Positions 54,847 through 64,000 are shown, counted from the first letter of the stretch. The stretch: 64,000 bases of DNA from a bacterium (GCA_030427205.1 JAUHXC010000002.1:434001-498000); one strand, 5' to 3'. Numbers and translations are program-made. The notes: generated by a model not told the origin, from the letters alone.

Positions 54847-57057
54847 ATGGCTTGCGTTCTGCTCGTCGAAGACGACTCCGGTGAGCGGCGGCTCATCGAG
54901 CGCCTGCTCGGCGACTCACACGCGCTGACGTGGTGCGCCGATCGGCAGACCGCGCTCGGGCAGCTCGTCAGCGGGCAGCACGACGTCTGGCTCATCGACT
55001 ACCACCTGCCCGGCTGCGACGGCCTCGATCTGCTCGCGATCGCCCGTCAATCCGATCCGTTCACCGGCGCCATCCTCATCAGCAGCGCCACCGATCCGGC
55101 CGTCGACCGCCGGGCCGCCGAGCTGGGCGCCAGCGCGCGCCTCGACAAGCAGGGCCTGACCGCCGAGGCGCTGCAGCGGGCCATCGTCTTCGCCGTGCAG
55201 CGGCGGCAGATGCTCACCGGCTTGACCCGGCAGATCGCCGACGGCGGCCCCGACGCGGCGATCCGGCTCGAGCGCATGGCCCATGTCGAGCGTGCGCTGC
55301 GTCGAGCCCGGGTCTTCGAGGGCATCAACCTCGACCGCGGGCTCTTCCTCGAACGGCTGCTGACCGCCGGGTTGGCGCTGGCGTCGGCCCACGCCGGCGC
55401 GTGGTGCAGCGTCGCCCACGGCTGCGTTCAGGTCGAGGTGTGCACCGGCCTGGACGACGTCGCCGACAGCCTGCCCGATCGCCCCTTCGTGCCCGCCGTC
55501 GACACCCTCGTCGGCCTCGCCCTCGCCGATGGCGATCGGCTGCTCATCGCCGACGTGGCCCGGGACGTCGGGCTCGGCGACTGGCAGCCCGGATCGGTCG
55601 CGCTCATCCCGGTCACGGTGGATGCGCAGGTCGCCGGACTCGTCCTGCTCGGCGGGTCGGATCTGACGCTGCCCCACGAGCTCGATCTGGCCTGCTACGC
55701 CGAGCTGTGCGCCAGCGCCGTCGAGCGCCTGCGGGCCGACGTGCGCCGCCGGCAGGCCGCCGAGCTGCTCGAACAGGGGGATCGACTGCTGCGGGCGGTC
55801 TCCGGCCTCGCCGGGCGGCTGGCCGGCCTCGACGACCGGGCGCGGGCCCTGTGGCTGGCCGCCGAGAGCATCGGTCGGGCCAGCGACGCCGTCCGGGTTT
55901 TGGTCGTCGAGAGCGTCGAGTCGGGGGCCGCGTGCCTGCATACGCAGTGGGTCTCCCCCGCCGGTGAGACGCCCGACGCGCTCGGTGACCCGCCCGACGC
56001 GCTCGAACGGACCATGAGCCGGGTCGCTCTCGCCCTCCAGGATTGCAATGGCTCGCCCTGGCCGCGCGCCGTGCCGACCCTGCCGGGGCACCCCTCGCTC
56101 GTCGTGGTGCCGCTGCCGGCGATCTTGTCCGTCGGCGACGCGCCGTGCTGGGGCGCCATCGTGATCATCGGCAGCCGCCTCGACGTGCGCACCGGCCCCG
56201 CGCGCAGCATCCTGCGCAGCGCGGCCCGGCTGCTGATCCCGCCGCACGCCGCGAGCGTGAGTCCGGCCGCCGAGCCCGAAGAGCCGACGCCGCCGGTCGA
56301 GCCGCCGGTCGACCCGCGGATACCGGCGCCGGTGCCCGACGCGGCCTGCTTCGAGGGCATCGACCGGCTCGCCGGCGCGGTCTCCCACGCGGTGAACAAC
56401 CTGTTGACGGTGGTCATCACGTCGGCGGCGATCGCCGGCGATACGCTCGACCCGGCGCACCCCGCCCGCCCCGACCTGGTCGAGATCACCGAAGCCGGCG
56501 AGGCCGGCGCCCGCCTCGCCCGCCAGCTGCTGCAGATGACCGGCGCCCACGCGGCGACGCTGCGCCCGGTCGACCCGGCCGACGTGATGCGCCACGCCCG
56601 CCGGCTGTGGCGCGCGGCTCTGCCCACGGGCCTGCAACCCCAGGTCGACCTGCCCGAAGGCATCGCCTCGATGCAGGCCGACGTGCATCAGATGGTCCAG
56701 GTGATGCTGTTGCTCGTGGTCAACGCCCGCGACGCGGTCGACCCCGACGGTCAGATCAGCGTGACCGCCCGTGAAGAGCGCCTGTCGGTCCGCGAGCAGG
56801 GCCTCGGCGAGCCGCGGGCCTTCGTCGTCCTCAGCGTGATCGACGACGGCCGCGGCATGCCGGCGGCGGTGCGCGATCGGGCGTTTCACCCCTTCTTCAC
56901 GACCCGCCAGAACGTGCGCGGCGCCGGGCTGGGGCTGGCGACGGTCTACGGCATCGTGCGGCGGCACAATGGACGCATCCTGCTCGGCAGCAGCCCCGGT
57001 CGCGGCACGACGGTCGAGATCTGGATCCCGGCCGCGGTGGATGACTCATCGGCCTGA
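54847..57057 (+). CDS. Hybrid histidine kinase with N-terminal receiver domain
   Basis: A 736-residue cytosolic signalling protein. A receiver domain (1-125) has the phosphoacceptor Asp51 (VWLIDYHLPG). Two GAF-like sensory regions follow (~150-300, ~320-480), then the H-box with His514 (AGAVSHAVNNLLTVV) and a HATPase_c domain (LLLVVNARDAV, IDDGRGMP, FFTTRQNVRGAGLGLATVYGI). There is no transmembrane segment, so it senses a cytosolic signal or small molecule. AAAGGAG precedes the ATG. It lies 89 bp after the barrel gene on the same strand and could regulate it. A cognate response regulator is not seen. Confidence 0.88.
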   Translation: MACVLLVEDDSGERRLIERLLGDSHALTWCADRQTALGQLVSGQHDVWLIDYHLPGCDGLDLLAIARQSDPFTGAILISSATDPAVDRRAAELGASARLDKQGLTAEALQRAIVFAVQRRQMLTGLTRQIADGGPDAAIRLERMAHVERALRRARVFEGINLDRGLFLERLLTAGLALASAHAGAWCSVAHGCVQVEVCTGLDDVADSLPDRPFVPAVDTLVGLALADGDRLLIADVARDVGLGDWQPGSVALIPVTVDAQVAGLVLLGGSDLTLPHELDLACYAELCASAVERLRADVRRRQAAELLEQGDRLLRAVSGLAGRLAGLDDRARALWLAAESIGRASDAVRVLVVESVESGAACLHTQWVSPAGETPDALGDPPDALERTMSRVALALQDCNGSPWPRAVPTLPGHPSLVVVPLPAILSVGDAPCWGAIVIIGSRLDVRTGPARSILRSAARLLIPPHAASVSPAAEPEEPTPPVEPPVDPRIPAPVPDAACFEGIDRLAGAVSHAVNNLLTVVITSAAIAGDTLDPAHPARPDLVEITEAGEAGARLARQLLQMTGAHAATLRPVDPADVMRHARRLWRAALPTGLQPQVDLPEGIASMQADVHQMVQVMLLLVVNARDAVDPDGQISVTAREERLSVREQGLGEPRAFVVLSVIDDGRGMPAAVRDRAFHPFFTTRQNVRGAGLGLATVYGIVRRHNGRILLGSSPGRGTTVEIWIPAAVDDSSA

Positions 57058-57068
57058 CGGCGGTGGCA

Positions 57069-58850
57069 TCAGTGGGTGTGGGCCTCGCCGGCCCCGCGCG
57101 GCACGCGGATCTCTTCGACCATCATCTGCACGCCCATCGGCGGCGGCGGAAAGAAGCGGCCCAGGCCCAGGGCGACGGCGAAGTTGAGCAGCATGCCGAA
57201 GGTGCCGATGCCCTCCGGTGAGACCCCGAACCACCACTGGTCGGGCGTGCCGCCGAGGAACTTGAAGTAGACGATGTAGCCGCCGGTGAACAGCAGCCCG
57301 GCGAGCATGCCGGCGACGACGCCCTCGCGGTTGGCCCGCTTGGAGAAGATGCCCAGGATGATCGCCGGGAAGAAGGTCGAGGCGGCCAATCCGAAGGCGA
57401 AGGCGACCACCTGGGCCACGAAGCCGGGCGGGTTGATGCCGAAGTAGCCGGCGATGCCCACCGCGCAGGCCGCCGCGATGCGCGCCGCCCTGAGCTCGTT
57501 CTTCTCGGAGATGGCGGGCATCAGCGTGCGCTTGAGCAGGTCGTGGCTGACGGCGGTGGAGACCACGAGCAAGAGCCCGGCCGCCGTCGACAGGGCCGCG
57601 GCGAGCGCGCCGGCGGCCACCAGCGCGATGATCCAGTTGGGCAGCCCGGCGATCTCGGGGTTGGCCAGCACCATGATGTCGCGGTCGACGTAGAGCTCGT
57701 TCTCATTCTCGGTGGGCGTATTGAGCACCATGCGCTGGCCGACCGGCCCCCGCCCGTCGCCGAAGTCGGGCTTGCCGGCGAAGGCCGCCCCGGCGACGTA
57801 TTGCACCTTGCCGTCGCCGTTCTTGTCGACCCAGGCCAGCAGCCCCGAGTCCTCGTATCTCTTGAACCACTCGGGCATCGCCGCCGCCCCGTCGCCCGCC
57901 GCGGCGCTGTAGGGGGTCTCGCTGACGGTCTCGAGCAGGTTGACCCGGGCGAAGGCGGCCACCGCCGGCGCGGTGGTGTAGAGCAGCGCGATGCACAGGA
58001 GCGCGTAGCCCGCCGAGAGCCGGGCGTCGCGCACCCGGGGCACGGTGTAGAAGCGGATGATGACGTGCGGCAGGCCGGCGGTGCCCACCATCAGCGCCAT
58101 GGTGATGCAGAAGACGTCGATCATCGACTTCGAGCCGTCGGTGTACGCGGCGAAGCCCAGCTCGGCGTGCAGCCCGTCGAGCTTGGCCAGCAGCGAGACG
58201 CCGGGCGCGACCTCGCCGCCGAAGCCCAGCTGCGGGATGGGGCTGTCGGTGACCATCAGCGAGATGAAGATGGCCGGCACCATGTAGGCGAAGATGAGCA
58301 CGACGTACTGCGCCACCTGGGTGTAGGTGATGCCCTTCATGCCGCCGAGCACCGCGTAGAAGAAGACCACCGCCATGCCGATGAGCACGCCGACGGTGAT
58401 GTCGACCTCGAGGAAGCGGCTGAAGACGACGCCCACCCCGCGCATCTGGCCGGCCACGTAGGTGAACGAGATGAAGATCGCGCAGACGACGGCCACCAGC
58501 CGGGCGGTCTGGGAGTAATACCGGTCGCCGACGAAGTCGGGCACGGTGAACTTGCCGAACTTGCGCAGGTAGGGCGCGAGCAGCAGGGCCAACAGCACGT
58601 AGCCGCCGGTCCAGCCCATGAGATAGACCGATCCGTCGTAGCCCATGAACGAGATGAGCCCCGCCATGGAGATGAACGAGGCGGCCGACATCCAATCGGC
58701 GCCCGTCGCCATGCCGTTGGCCAGCGGTGAGACCCCGCCGCCGGCGACGTAGAAATCCTTCGTCGAGGCCGCCCGGGACCAGATGGCGATGCCGATGTAG
58801 AGGGCGAAGGTGAGCCCGACGATGAGGAAGGTCCAGTGCTGAACGCTCAT
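57069..58850 (-). CDS. Sodium:solute symporter, acetate/short-chain acid type (VC_2705-like)
   Basis: A 593-residue inner-membrane transporter of the SSS family, with the ActP-like group motifs FYVAGGGVSPLANGMATGADWMSAASFI and GLISFMGYDG near the N-terminus. FVGDRYYSQTARLVA and GALAAALSTAAGLLLVVS follow. An insert (~300-370) with an EF-hand-like DKNGDGKVQ loop is unusual and may bind calcium. It likely imports acetate or another carboxylate with Na+. The ATG at 58850 overlaps the stop of the DUF4212 gene (ATGA). It is convergent with the hybrid kinase gene, 11 bp apart. Confidence 0.9.
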   Translation of the reverse strand: MSVQHWTFLIVGLTFALYIGIAIWSRAASTKDFYVAGGGVSPLANGMATGADWMSAASFISMAGLISFMGYDGSVYLMGWTGGYVLLALLLAPYLRKFGKFTVPDFVGDRYYSQTARLVAVVCAIFISFTYVAGQMRGVGVVFSRFLEVDITVGVLIGMAVVFFYAVLGGMKGITYTQVAQYVVLIFAYMVPAIFISLMVTDSPIPQLGFGGEVAPGVSLLAKLDGLHAELGFAAYTDGSKSMIDVFCITMALMVGTAGLPHVIIRFYTVPRVRDARLSAGYALLCIALLYTTAPAVAAFARVNLLETVSETPYSAAAGDGAAAMPEWFKRYEDSGLLAWVDKNGDGKVQYVAGAAFAGKPDFGDGRGPVGQRMVLNTPTENENELYVDRDIMVLANPEIAGLPNWIIALVAAGALAAALSTAAGLLLVVSTAVSHDLLKRTLMPAISEKNELRAARIAAACAVGIAGYFGINPPGFVAQVVAFAFGLAASTFFPAIILGIFSKRANREGVVAGMLAGLLFTGGYIVYFKFLGGTPDQWWFGVSPEGIGTFGMLLNFAVALGLGRFFPPPPMGVQMMVEEIRVPRGAGEAHTH

Positions 58851-59152
58851 CCTTCGTCCACCCCGTGCTCGGCGTCGAGGCGGTTCATCAGCCACACGTA
58901 GACGAAGATGAGGATCACGAAGACGTAGATGCTGCCCTGCTGAGCGAACCAGAAACCCAGCGGGAAGCCCGTGCCGGGGATCGTGATGGCGTCGAGCTGC
59001 TCGACGAAGACGATGCCGCACAGGTACGACACCGTGAACCAGATGCCGAGCAGGATCGCCAGATAGCGCAGGTTGGTCTTCCAATACGCCTGTCGGTTGG
59101 CGGGCGGGTCGGCGGCCTGGGCGCCGCTCTCGACCGGGGACGGATCGTTCAT
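58847..59152 (-). CDS. DUF4212 small subunit of the sodium:solute symporter
   Basis: A 101-residue protein with two transmembrane helices (LRYLAILLGIWFTVSYLCGIVF and GSIYVFVILIFVYVWLMNRL). This is the DUF4212/sodium symporter small subunit always found directly before VC_2705-type symporters. The start ATG 59152 follows AGGAGAG. The 4-bp ATGA overlap with the symporter gene confirms the pairing. Confidence 0.93.
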   Translation of the reverse strand: MNDPSPVESGAQAADPPANRQAYWKTNLRYLAILLGIWFTVSYLCGIVFVEQLDAITIPGTGFPLGFWFAQQGSIYVFVILIFVYVWLMNRLDAEHGVDEG

Positions 59153-59358
59153 CGGGGCTCTCCTCACGCTACGCCGGCAGAGTATCGCACGGGACGGGCC
59201 GGCGGCGTCCCGTGGCGCGCGGTCGATGGGCGCTCGTCGCCGTGTAGCGTCGCCGTTGGCCGTGACCGGTGCGCGCTGGCGCCCGCGTCGTCGCGCCGAC
59301 GACTCGCGTCGCCGTCATCGCCGTTGTCGCGAGGCGTCGGCGGTGTTAGAGGAACACC

Positions 59359-61347
59359 GTGTCGACCTACCTCCCCATCACCGCGGAAGAACTCCTTGCC
59401 GGCCGCGTCGAGTCCACCCGACTCGAACTCAAAGCCGCATGGGATGACAAGACCGGGTACGCGATACTCAAGACGATCTGTGCCTTTGCCAACGACCTCT
59501 ACAATCTCAACGGCGGCTACGTCATCGTCGGGGTGGTGGAGCAGGATGGAGCAGCGATCCGTCCGGTCCGTGGACTGCCGGCGGACAGGCTCGACGATAT
59601 CCAGAAGCGGGTTCGGGGCATCTGCAATCGTATCGACCCGCCCTTCCAGCCGCTGCTCGCGCCGGCCCTGGTCGATGAGCGGCACGTCGTCGTGATCCAT
59701 GCGCCCGCTTCCGAAACGCGCCCGCACCACGCGCCAGACGGGCCGAGAGGTGATCGGGTAGCGTGGGTCAGGGTGGGCAGCGAGACGGTCAAGGCGAACA
59801 AGGAGCCCTATCGTACCCTGCTCTATCAGCAGGCAGCCAAGGTCCCATTCGACGACCGACGTGCGTTCGACGCGACGATCGACGACTTGCGTGAGCGCCG
59901 GGTCCGGGAGTTTCTTCGAGACGTACAGAGCGGCTTGCCCGAACTCGAGCGGGATGCGACAGCGCTGTATCAGGCGATGCGCCTGCTGCGTCCCGTCAAC
60001 GGACATCACGTCCCGCGCAACATCGGGCTGCTCTTCTTCGCCGAAGACCCGACCCGCTGGTTCCCTGGCGCGTTCATCGACGTGGTGCGGTTCGGCTCCG
60101 ACGATGGCACTACCCTGGAAGAGCGACGCTTCCGAGGCCCATTGCACGAGCAGGTTCGAGCGTGCCTCAACTACCTGGAGAGCTTCACTGTCCGGCACCT
60201 GCGCAAGCTGCCGCGGGAGGTCGAGGTCCAGGGTTTCGTCAGCTACCCGCTGCTCGCCCTGCGCGAGGCCCTGGTCAACGCGGTCTATCATCGCAGCTAC
60301 GAGCCTGATGTACTCGAAGGCACCAAGGTCTACCTGCACCCCGATCGGATCGAGGTGATCAGCTATCCGGGCCCGACCCCAGGACTCGATCCGACGGATT
60401 TCACGGGGCGTCAGGTCCGTCCGTTGCCCGCGCGAAACCGTCGCGTCGGCGAAATGCTCAAGGAGTTGCGTCTCGCCGAGGCGCGGTCCACCGGCATCCC
60501 CAAGATCTTCCGCAGCATGAAGGACAACGGCTCGCCCGAGCCCGCGTTCGACTTCGATACCGAGCGCACGTACTTTCGGGTCACTCTGCCGGCCCATCCA
60601 GAGTACGTGACTCTGGAGACTCTGACCGACGCCGCATACCTGCAGACGACCGGTGACTTCAACGGCGCAATCCGCCGGCTGGAGGAAAGCCTGCGGAAGC
60701 GACCGGACTCACCGGCTGTCGCTTCCGCGCTGATCAGAGCTCTGGGGCAAAATGATCGGCTCGACGACGCCCGACGGGTAGTGGATGACTTCCGAGGGGA
60801 GCCGAGCACCCACGCCCGGGTCACCCTCACCCTCGCCGACGTCCTCATCGAGCGTGGAGACGAGAGCAGGGTCCACGACGTGCGCGCGCTGATCGACGGG
60901 ATCTCGGCCGATGTGCTGCAGGCGCGGGACGCGATGGGCGCAGCGATCCTCGCCCGCCGAGCCCAACAGCCCGACAAGGCCCATCAACTGTTCAAGCGAG
61001 CCGGCAGCCAAATCGAGTCCGACGCCAAGATGCTGGACGAGTTCGCTCAGACCAAGATCGACCTCGTCAAGGCGATGTTCGGGATGGGCCAGTGGTCCAA
61101 TGCCCAACGCGAAGCGCGCGAACGGCTGCTCCGTGAGGCGGCAGAGATGCTGGAGCGCGTGCTGCAGATGGACGCGCCTCGGGAACGCCACGCTTGGGCT
61201 TGGTACAACCTCGCGTGGATCACCAGTCAGCGCAAGGGACCGCTGGCCCGAAGCGTCCACGCTTTGGAACAGGCAGTTCGCCTGCAGCCCGGCAACAAAC
61301 GCTTCGAAGCCGCCCTTGCCAGAGCGCGTCGCCGACAACAGGCTTGA
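59359..61347 (+). CDS. AlbA_2/Schlafen-like and HATPase protein with C-terminal TPRs
   Basis: A 662-residue cytosolic protein. The N-terminal AlbA_2 (Schlafen-like) domain shows RLELKAAWDD and FANDLYNLNGGYVIVGV. A central domain follows (ALREALVNAVYHRSYE with an HxxxY pattern, typical of the ATP-binding transcriptional regulator family). The C-terminal ~270 residues are TPR-like (TTGDFNGAIRRLEESLRK, ARSVHALEQAVRLQPGNKRF). Codon use is less GC-biased than neighbours. The start is GTG at 59359 after AGAGGA. AlbA_2/HATPase proteins occur in defence and conflict islands, but no partner is visible here. Confidence 0.72.
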   Translation: MSTYLPITAEELLAGRVESTRLELKAAWDDKTGYAILKTICAFANDLYNLNGGYVIVGVVEQDGAAIRPVRGLPADRLDDIQKRVRGICNRIDPPFQPLLAPALVDERHVVVIHAPASETRPHHAPDGPRGDRVAWVRVGSETVKANKEPYRTLLYQQAAKVPFDDRRAFDATIDDLRERRVREFLRDVQSGLPELERDATALYQAMRLLRPVNGHHVPRNIGLLFFAEDPTRWFPGAFIDVVRFGSDDGTTLEERRFRGPLHEQVRACLNYLESFTVRHLRKLPREVEVQGFVSYPLLALREALVNAVYHRSYEPDVLEGTKVYLHPDRIEVISYPGPTPGLDPTDFTGRQVRPLPARNRRVGEMLKELRLAEARSTGIPKIFRSMKDNGSPEPAFDFDTERTYFRVTLPAHPEYVTLETLTDAAYLQTTGDFNGAIRRLEESLRKRPDSPAVASALIRALGQNDRLDDARRVVDDFRGEPSTHARVTLTLADVLIERGDESRVHDVRALIDGISADVLQARDAMGAAILARRAQQPDKAHQLFKRAGSQIESDAKMLDEFAQTKIDLVKAMFGMGQWSNAQREARERLLREAAEMLERVLQMDAPRERHAWAWYNLAWITSQRKGPLARSVHALEQAVRLQPGNKRFEAALARARRRQQA

Positions 61348-61524
61348 GCCCCACACTTGGGCGGCGGGACGCGGCTCTGGTCGTGCCTGCTCCGCGAGGC
61401 GTCGCGGCCGGGCGCGGTGCGGGTCGAGGCTGGCTCACCCCGTGGCCGATGGGATCGCCCTTGCGCCGGCGGAACGCGTGGCGCACGCTGCGCCGACGGC
61501 CGACCCCGGCCCCGGAGCCTTCGG

Positions 61525-63432
61525 ATGCAGTCTCCTCTTCGCCTGTATGGGGCTCTGGCCCTCGCGATGCTCGTGGGATGTGATGATCCGGGCGGCACGC
61601 GGGCCGATACGACGCCGGGTGATGCGCGGGTCGCCGATGGCGGCGACGCGTCGGACGCCGCGCTGGCTGACGTGGCGCTGGCCGACGGCGCGCCGGACGT
61701 TGGTCCCCCGCCCTGTGGCCCCGAGCTGGCCTTCGCCGATCCGCAGAACGCCGCCGACGACGCCCATTGGCTCGATCGCCCATGGCCGGCCGATACGCGC
61801 TTGCGGGACGGTCACCCGGACCTCGACGAGACCCCGCTGCCCGACAACGGCCTGCTCGCGCCCTATCGCGCCGTCGCCGCGACCCTCGACGGCTTCGGGC
61901 TCAACAGCGCGGCCTACGTCCGCTTCGACGGCGCGCTCGACCCGCTCAGCCTGCCGGGCGCCGCCGACTCGCTGGCCCCCGACAGCCCGGTGCAGATGGC
62001 CGTCTACAGCGGCCCGGACGCCGGCCGGCGGATCCCGCTCGAGCTGGGCATCCCCGCCGCCGACGATCGCTGGGTCGACGGGCGCACGCTGATGGCGCGG
62101 CCGGTGCCGGGCTTCGTGCTGCCCGAAGATGCCATCGTCTGCGTGGCCTACACCGACGGCCTGCGGGGGCTCGACGGCTGCCCCGCGCGCGCGCCGCCCG
62201 GCTTTCGGGCGGCGCTGGGCGACGACCCGTCACTCGCCCCGCTCGCCGCGGCCCCGCCGCCCGGCCTGATCGGCGGGACGTGCTACACCACGCGCACCAT
62301 CGGCGCGCTGGACGCCACGCTGGCCCACGCCCGCGCCGAGCCGGCGCCGACGGTGCGGGTCTTCGACGAGAAGCTGCGCGGCGGGCCGGCCCGGCGCATC
62401 CTGCGGGTCGAATACGACGCCCCGGTCTATCAGGCCGGCGAGGCCCCGTGGAGCGATCTGGGCAGCGGACGCCTGGTCTTCGTCGACGGCGAGCCCGTCG
62501 CCCGGCGGGTGCCGACGGCGGCGTTGCTGGTGGTGCCCGACGTCGAGCCGCCCGCGGGCGTCTGGCCGGTGGTGCAATACGCCAGCGGCACCGGTGGCCC
62601 GATGACCGTCTGCCCGTCCATCGCCCGCCAGGCCTGGGATTCGGGCCACGCGGTGATCTGCGTCGATCGCCCGGGGCTGGGCGAGCGCGGCGACGGCACC
62701 GAGCCGCCGTGGCCCGACTTCCGCAACCCCTTCGCGTCGTTGGGCACGATGGCTCAGGAGGTCGTCGATCACATGACCCTGAGCCGGGTCGTCGCCGCCA
62801 TCGCCGCCGGCGATGTCGCGCCGGGCGGCGCCGAGCTGCCCCCGCTGGCCCCGAGCGCGCCGGCGCTCTTCGGCTTCTCCCAGGGCGCGCTGATGGCCGG
62901 CATCGCCGCCGGCGTACTGCCCGAGCTGGACGCGGTGCTCATCGACAGCGGCGGCGGGCTGGCCATCGAAGGCGCCCTCGCCCGCCCCGACTCGGCAGAG
63001 CTGGTCGGCCTCTTCGCGCCGGTCCTCGGCATTCACCCGGACAACCTCGACGGGCTGCACCCGGCGGTGGCGGTCTTGCAGATGCTGGCCGACGAGGTCG
63101 ATCCCATCAACTTCGCCGACCGCTGGCTCGGCCCCGATCTGCCCGACGTGCTCGTGCTCTCGGGCACCCGCGATACGAAGACCCTCACCCGCTTCGCCAA
63201 CGCGCTGACCGCCGCCGCGCGCGTGCCGCTGGCCGCGCCGGTGCTCGAGCCGTCGCCCGGGCACCAGGCGCTGGGGCTCGATCCGGTGGCGCTGCCGGTG
63301 CGGGGCAACGTCGACGGCAAGACCGCCGTGCTCATCCAGATCGACGGCAATCACGGCCTGCGCGGCGAGCTGGGCGAGACGATGGACCACTGGCTGCGCA
63401 GCCGGCTCGACGGGGCCGCAGAGGCCCGTTGA
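61525..63432 (+). CDS. Lipoprotein alpha/beta hydrolase with Asp-Ala stalk
   Basis: A 635-residue lipoprotein (signal LALAMLVGC) with an Asp-Ala-rich stalk (~20-55) and an alpha/beta-hydrolase domain. The nucleophile elbow is ALFGFSQGALMAGI (GFSQG), and the likely His is in IDGNHGLRGEL or EPSPGHQAL. A large beta-rich N-terminal part precedes it (~60-300). It resembles bacterial secreted lipase-like proteins of ~600 residues found beside other lipoproteins. GGAG precedes the ATG at 61525. The substrate is unknown. Confidence 0.75.
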   Translation: MQSPLRLYGALALAMLVGCDDPGGTRADTTPGDARVADGGDASDAALADVALADGAPDVGPPPCGPELAFADPQNAADDAHWLDRPWPADTRLRDGHPDLDETPLPDNGLLAPYRAVAATLDGFGLNSAAYVRFDGALDPLSLPGAADSLAPDSPVQMAVYSGPDAGRRIPLELGIPAADDRWVDGRTLMARPVPGFVLPEDAIVCVAYTDGLRGLDGCPARAPPGFRAALGDDPSLAPLAAAPPPGLIGGTCYTTRTIGALDATLAHARAEPAPTVRVFDEKLRGGPARRILRVEYDAPVYQAGEAPWSDLGSGRLVFVDGEPVARRVPTAALLVVPDVEPPAGVWPVVQYASGTGGPMTVCPSIARQAWDSGHAVICVDRPGLGERGDGTEPPWPDFRNPFASLGTMAQEVVDHMTLSRVVAAIAAGDVAPGGAELPPLAPSAPALFGFSQGALMAGIAAGVLPELDAVLIDSGGGLAIEGALARPDSAELVGLFAPVLGIHPDNLDGLHPAVAVLQMLADEVDPINFADRWLGPDLPDVLVLSGTRDTKTLTRFANALTAAARVPLAAPVLEPSPGHQALGLDPVALPVRGNVDGKTAVLIQIDGNHGLRGELGETMDHWLRSRLDGAAEAR

Positions 63433-63523
63433 GCGGCCCTCCCTTCACAAGCGGCGTCGAACGGCGTAATGGCATGGTACAGCGCGGCCCGGCGCAGGGC
63501 GCGCACGTCCCGGGGGGTCCGGC

Positions 63524-64000
63524 ATGAGCAACAGCACCTGGAGCGGGCAGCGGGCGCGGGTCTTCGCCCGCGGGCTGTATCACGTCGCCGCCTGCGACGG
63601 CATGCAGCGCCACGAGCGCGCCGCGCTGCAGACCTTCCTCGACAAGGTCGGCGTGCCCGAGACGCTCGACAGCCTCGCCGCCGAGCCCTTCGACTATGGC
63701 GAAGCGGCGGATCTGCTCGACTCGACCTGGCTGCGGCGCACCTTCGTGCAGGCCTGCCGGATCATGGTGCAGATGGACGGCAAGATCACGCCGACCGAGC
63801 GCGATACCCTGCGCGGCATGGCGGTGGCCCTCGGCATCGGCGAGAACGTCGCCCTCGACGACATCGCCGGACCGCGCCCGGCCCCCGACGCCCTCGTCGA
63901 GTGGGTCAACGGGCTCGCCGTCGACTTCGTCTCGTGGGACGACGCCGACAAGCGCGCCTGGTTCTGGTTCTTCCCCCACCCCGATCACCCGCTGGCCGCC
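63524..64000 (+). CDS. TerB-like tellurite-resistance domain protein, truncated by window edge
   Basis: The frame from the ATG at 63524 (after GGGGG) stays open to the window end, giving at least 159 residues. It has two halves with the acidic-helix TerB pattern: YHVAACDGMQRHERAALQTFL and CRIMVQMDGKITPTERDTL, the latter with the DGKITPxE signature. After it comes a Trp/Phe-rich stretch (RAWFWFFPHPDHP). TerB-like domains bind metal at the cytoplasmic membrane and occur in many stress proteins. The C-terminus is missing. Confidence 0.75.
   Translation, partial: MSNSTWSGQRARVFARGLYHVAACDGMQRHERAALQTFLDKVGVPETLDSLAAEPFDYGEAADLLDSTWLRRTFVQACRIMVQMDGKITPTERDTLRGMAVALGIGENVALDDIAGPRPAPDALVEWVNGLAVDFVSWDDADKRAWFWFFPHPDHPLAA

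Noticed and set aside
54916..56967. 683-codon minus-strand frame opposite the hybrid kinase
   Set aside because: Shadow of a gene with receiver, H-box and HATPase motifs on the plus strand.

Overview
The window is very GC-rich, densely packed chromosomal DNA. Its gene content suggests a member of the Myxococcota or a related former deltaproteobacterial lineage. The signs are many Cys-anchored lipoproteins with Gly-Glu, Asp-Ala or Cys-rich stalks, Hanks-type Ser/Thr kinases plus a pseudokinase, an FHA-like sigma-54 activator, a secreted caspase-like protein, and multihaem cytochromes with dozens of haems. No rRNA, tRNA, CRISPR array or intact insertion sequence was seen. The phylum is inferred from these traits, not from a marker gene.

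Layout. 1-9.2 kb: truncated ScfR-type regulator, MATE pump, malate dehydrogenase, pseudokinase, FemAB/GNAT-like acyltransferase, LOG-family enzyme and a large lipoprotein with a PHP-type metallohydrolase domain. 9.3-13.8 kb: an ARPP-2-like gene coupled to a Ro60-like TROVE/vWA gene, then an SLC13-type permease. 13.9-17.9 kb: a TPR protein, a 1.1-kb convergent gap filled by three tandem-repeat families (33, 86 and 42 bp), a sigma-54 activator and a small Cys-rich secreted protein. 17.9-21.6 kb: fused remnants of a transposase and a PHB depolymerase, two paralogous envelope proteins and a beta-helix protein with a sorting-like tail. 21.7-28.8 kb: two HAD phosphatases, a PfkB sugar kinase, a YihY membrane protein, a fused E1 alpha-beta of a branched-chain 2-oxoacid dehydrogenase and a crotonase. 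28.8-41.1 kb: two Gly-Glu repeat lipoproteins, MeaB, acyl-CoA dehydrogenase, envelope proteins, leucine dehydrogenase, a GNAT-nitrilase fusion and esterases. 41.2-47.8 kb: a Ser/Thr kinase, a double FKBP lipoprotein and an ECF sigma / anti-sigma / caspase-barrel / lipoprotein operon. 48.1-57.1 kb: an electron-transfer operon followed by a hybrid sensor kinase. 57.1-64 kb: an acetate-type sodium symporter pair, an AlbA_2-TPR protein, a lipoprotein alpha/beta hydrolase and a truncated TerB-like protein.

How the genes fit together. The standout is 48086-54757. A membrane protein with two HX13H helices (the dihaem cytochrome b signature) is followed by exported multihaem c-type cytochromes with 23, 13 and 17 CXXCH motifs (53 in total; the third is a lipoprotein) and then an outer-membrane beta-barrel. 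Three successive TGATG stop/start overlaps join the first four genes. This is the parts list of a quinol-to-outside porin-cytochrome conduit. A divergent operon beside it carries an ECF sigma factor and a secreted caspase homologue fused to a barrel-like tail. Scattered through the window are parts of branched-chain amino acid and short-chain acyl-CoA catabolism: leucine dehydrogenase, E1, acyl-CoA dehydrogenase, crotonase, MeaB, malate dehydrogenase and a ScfR regulator.
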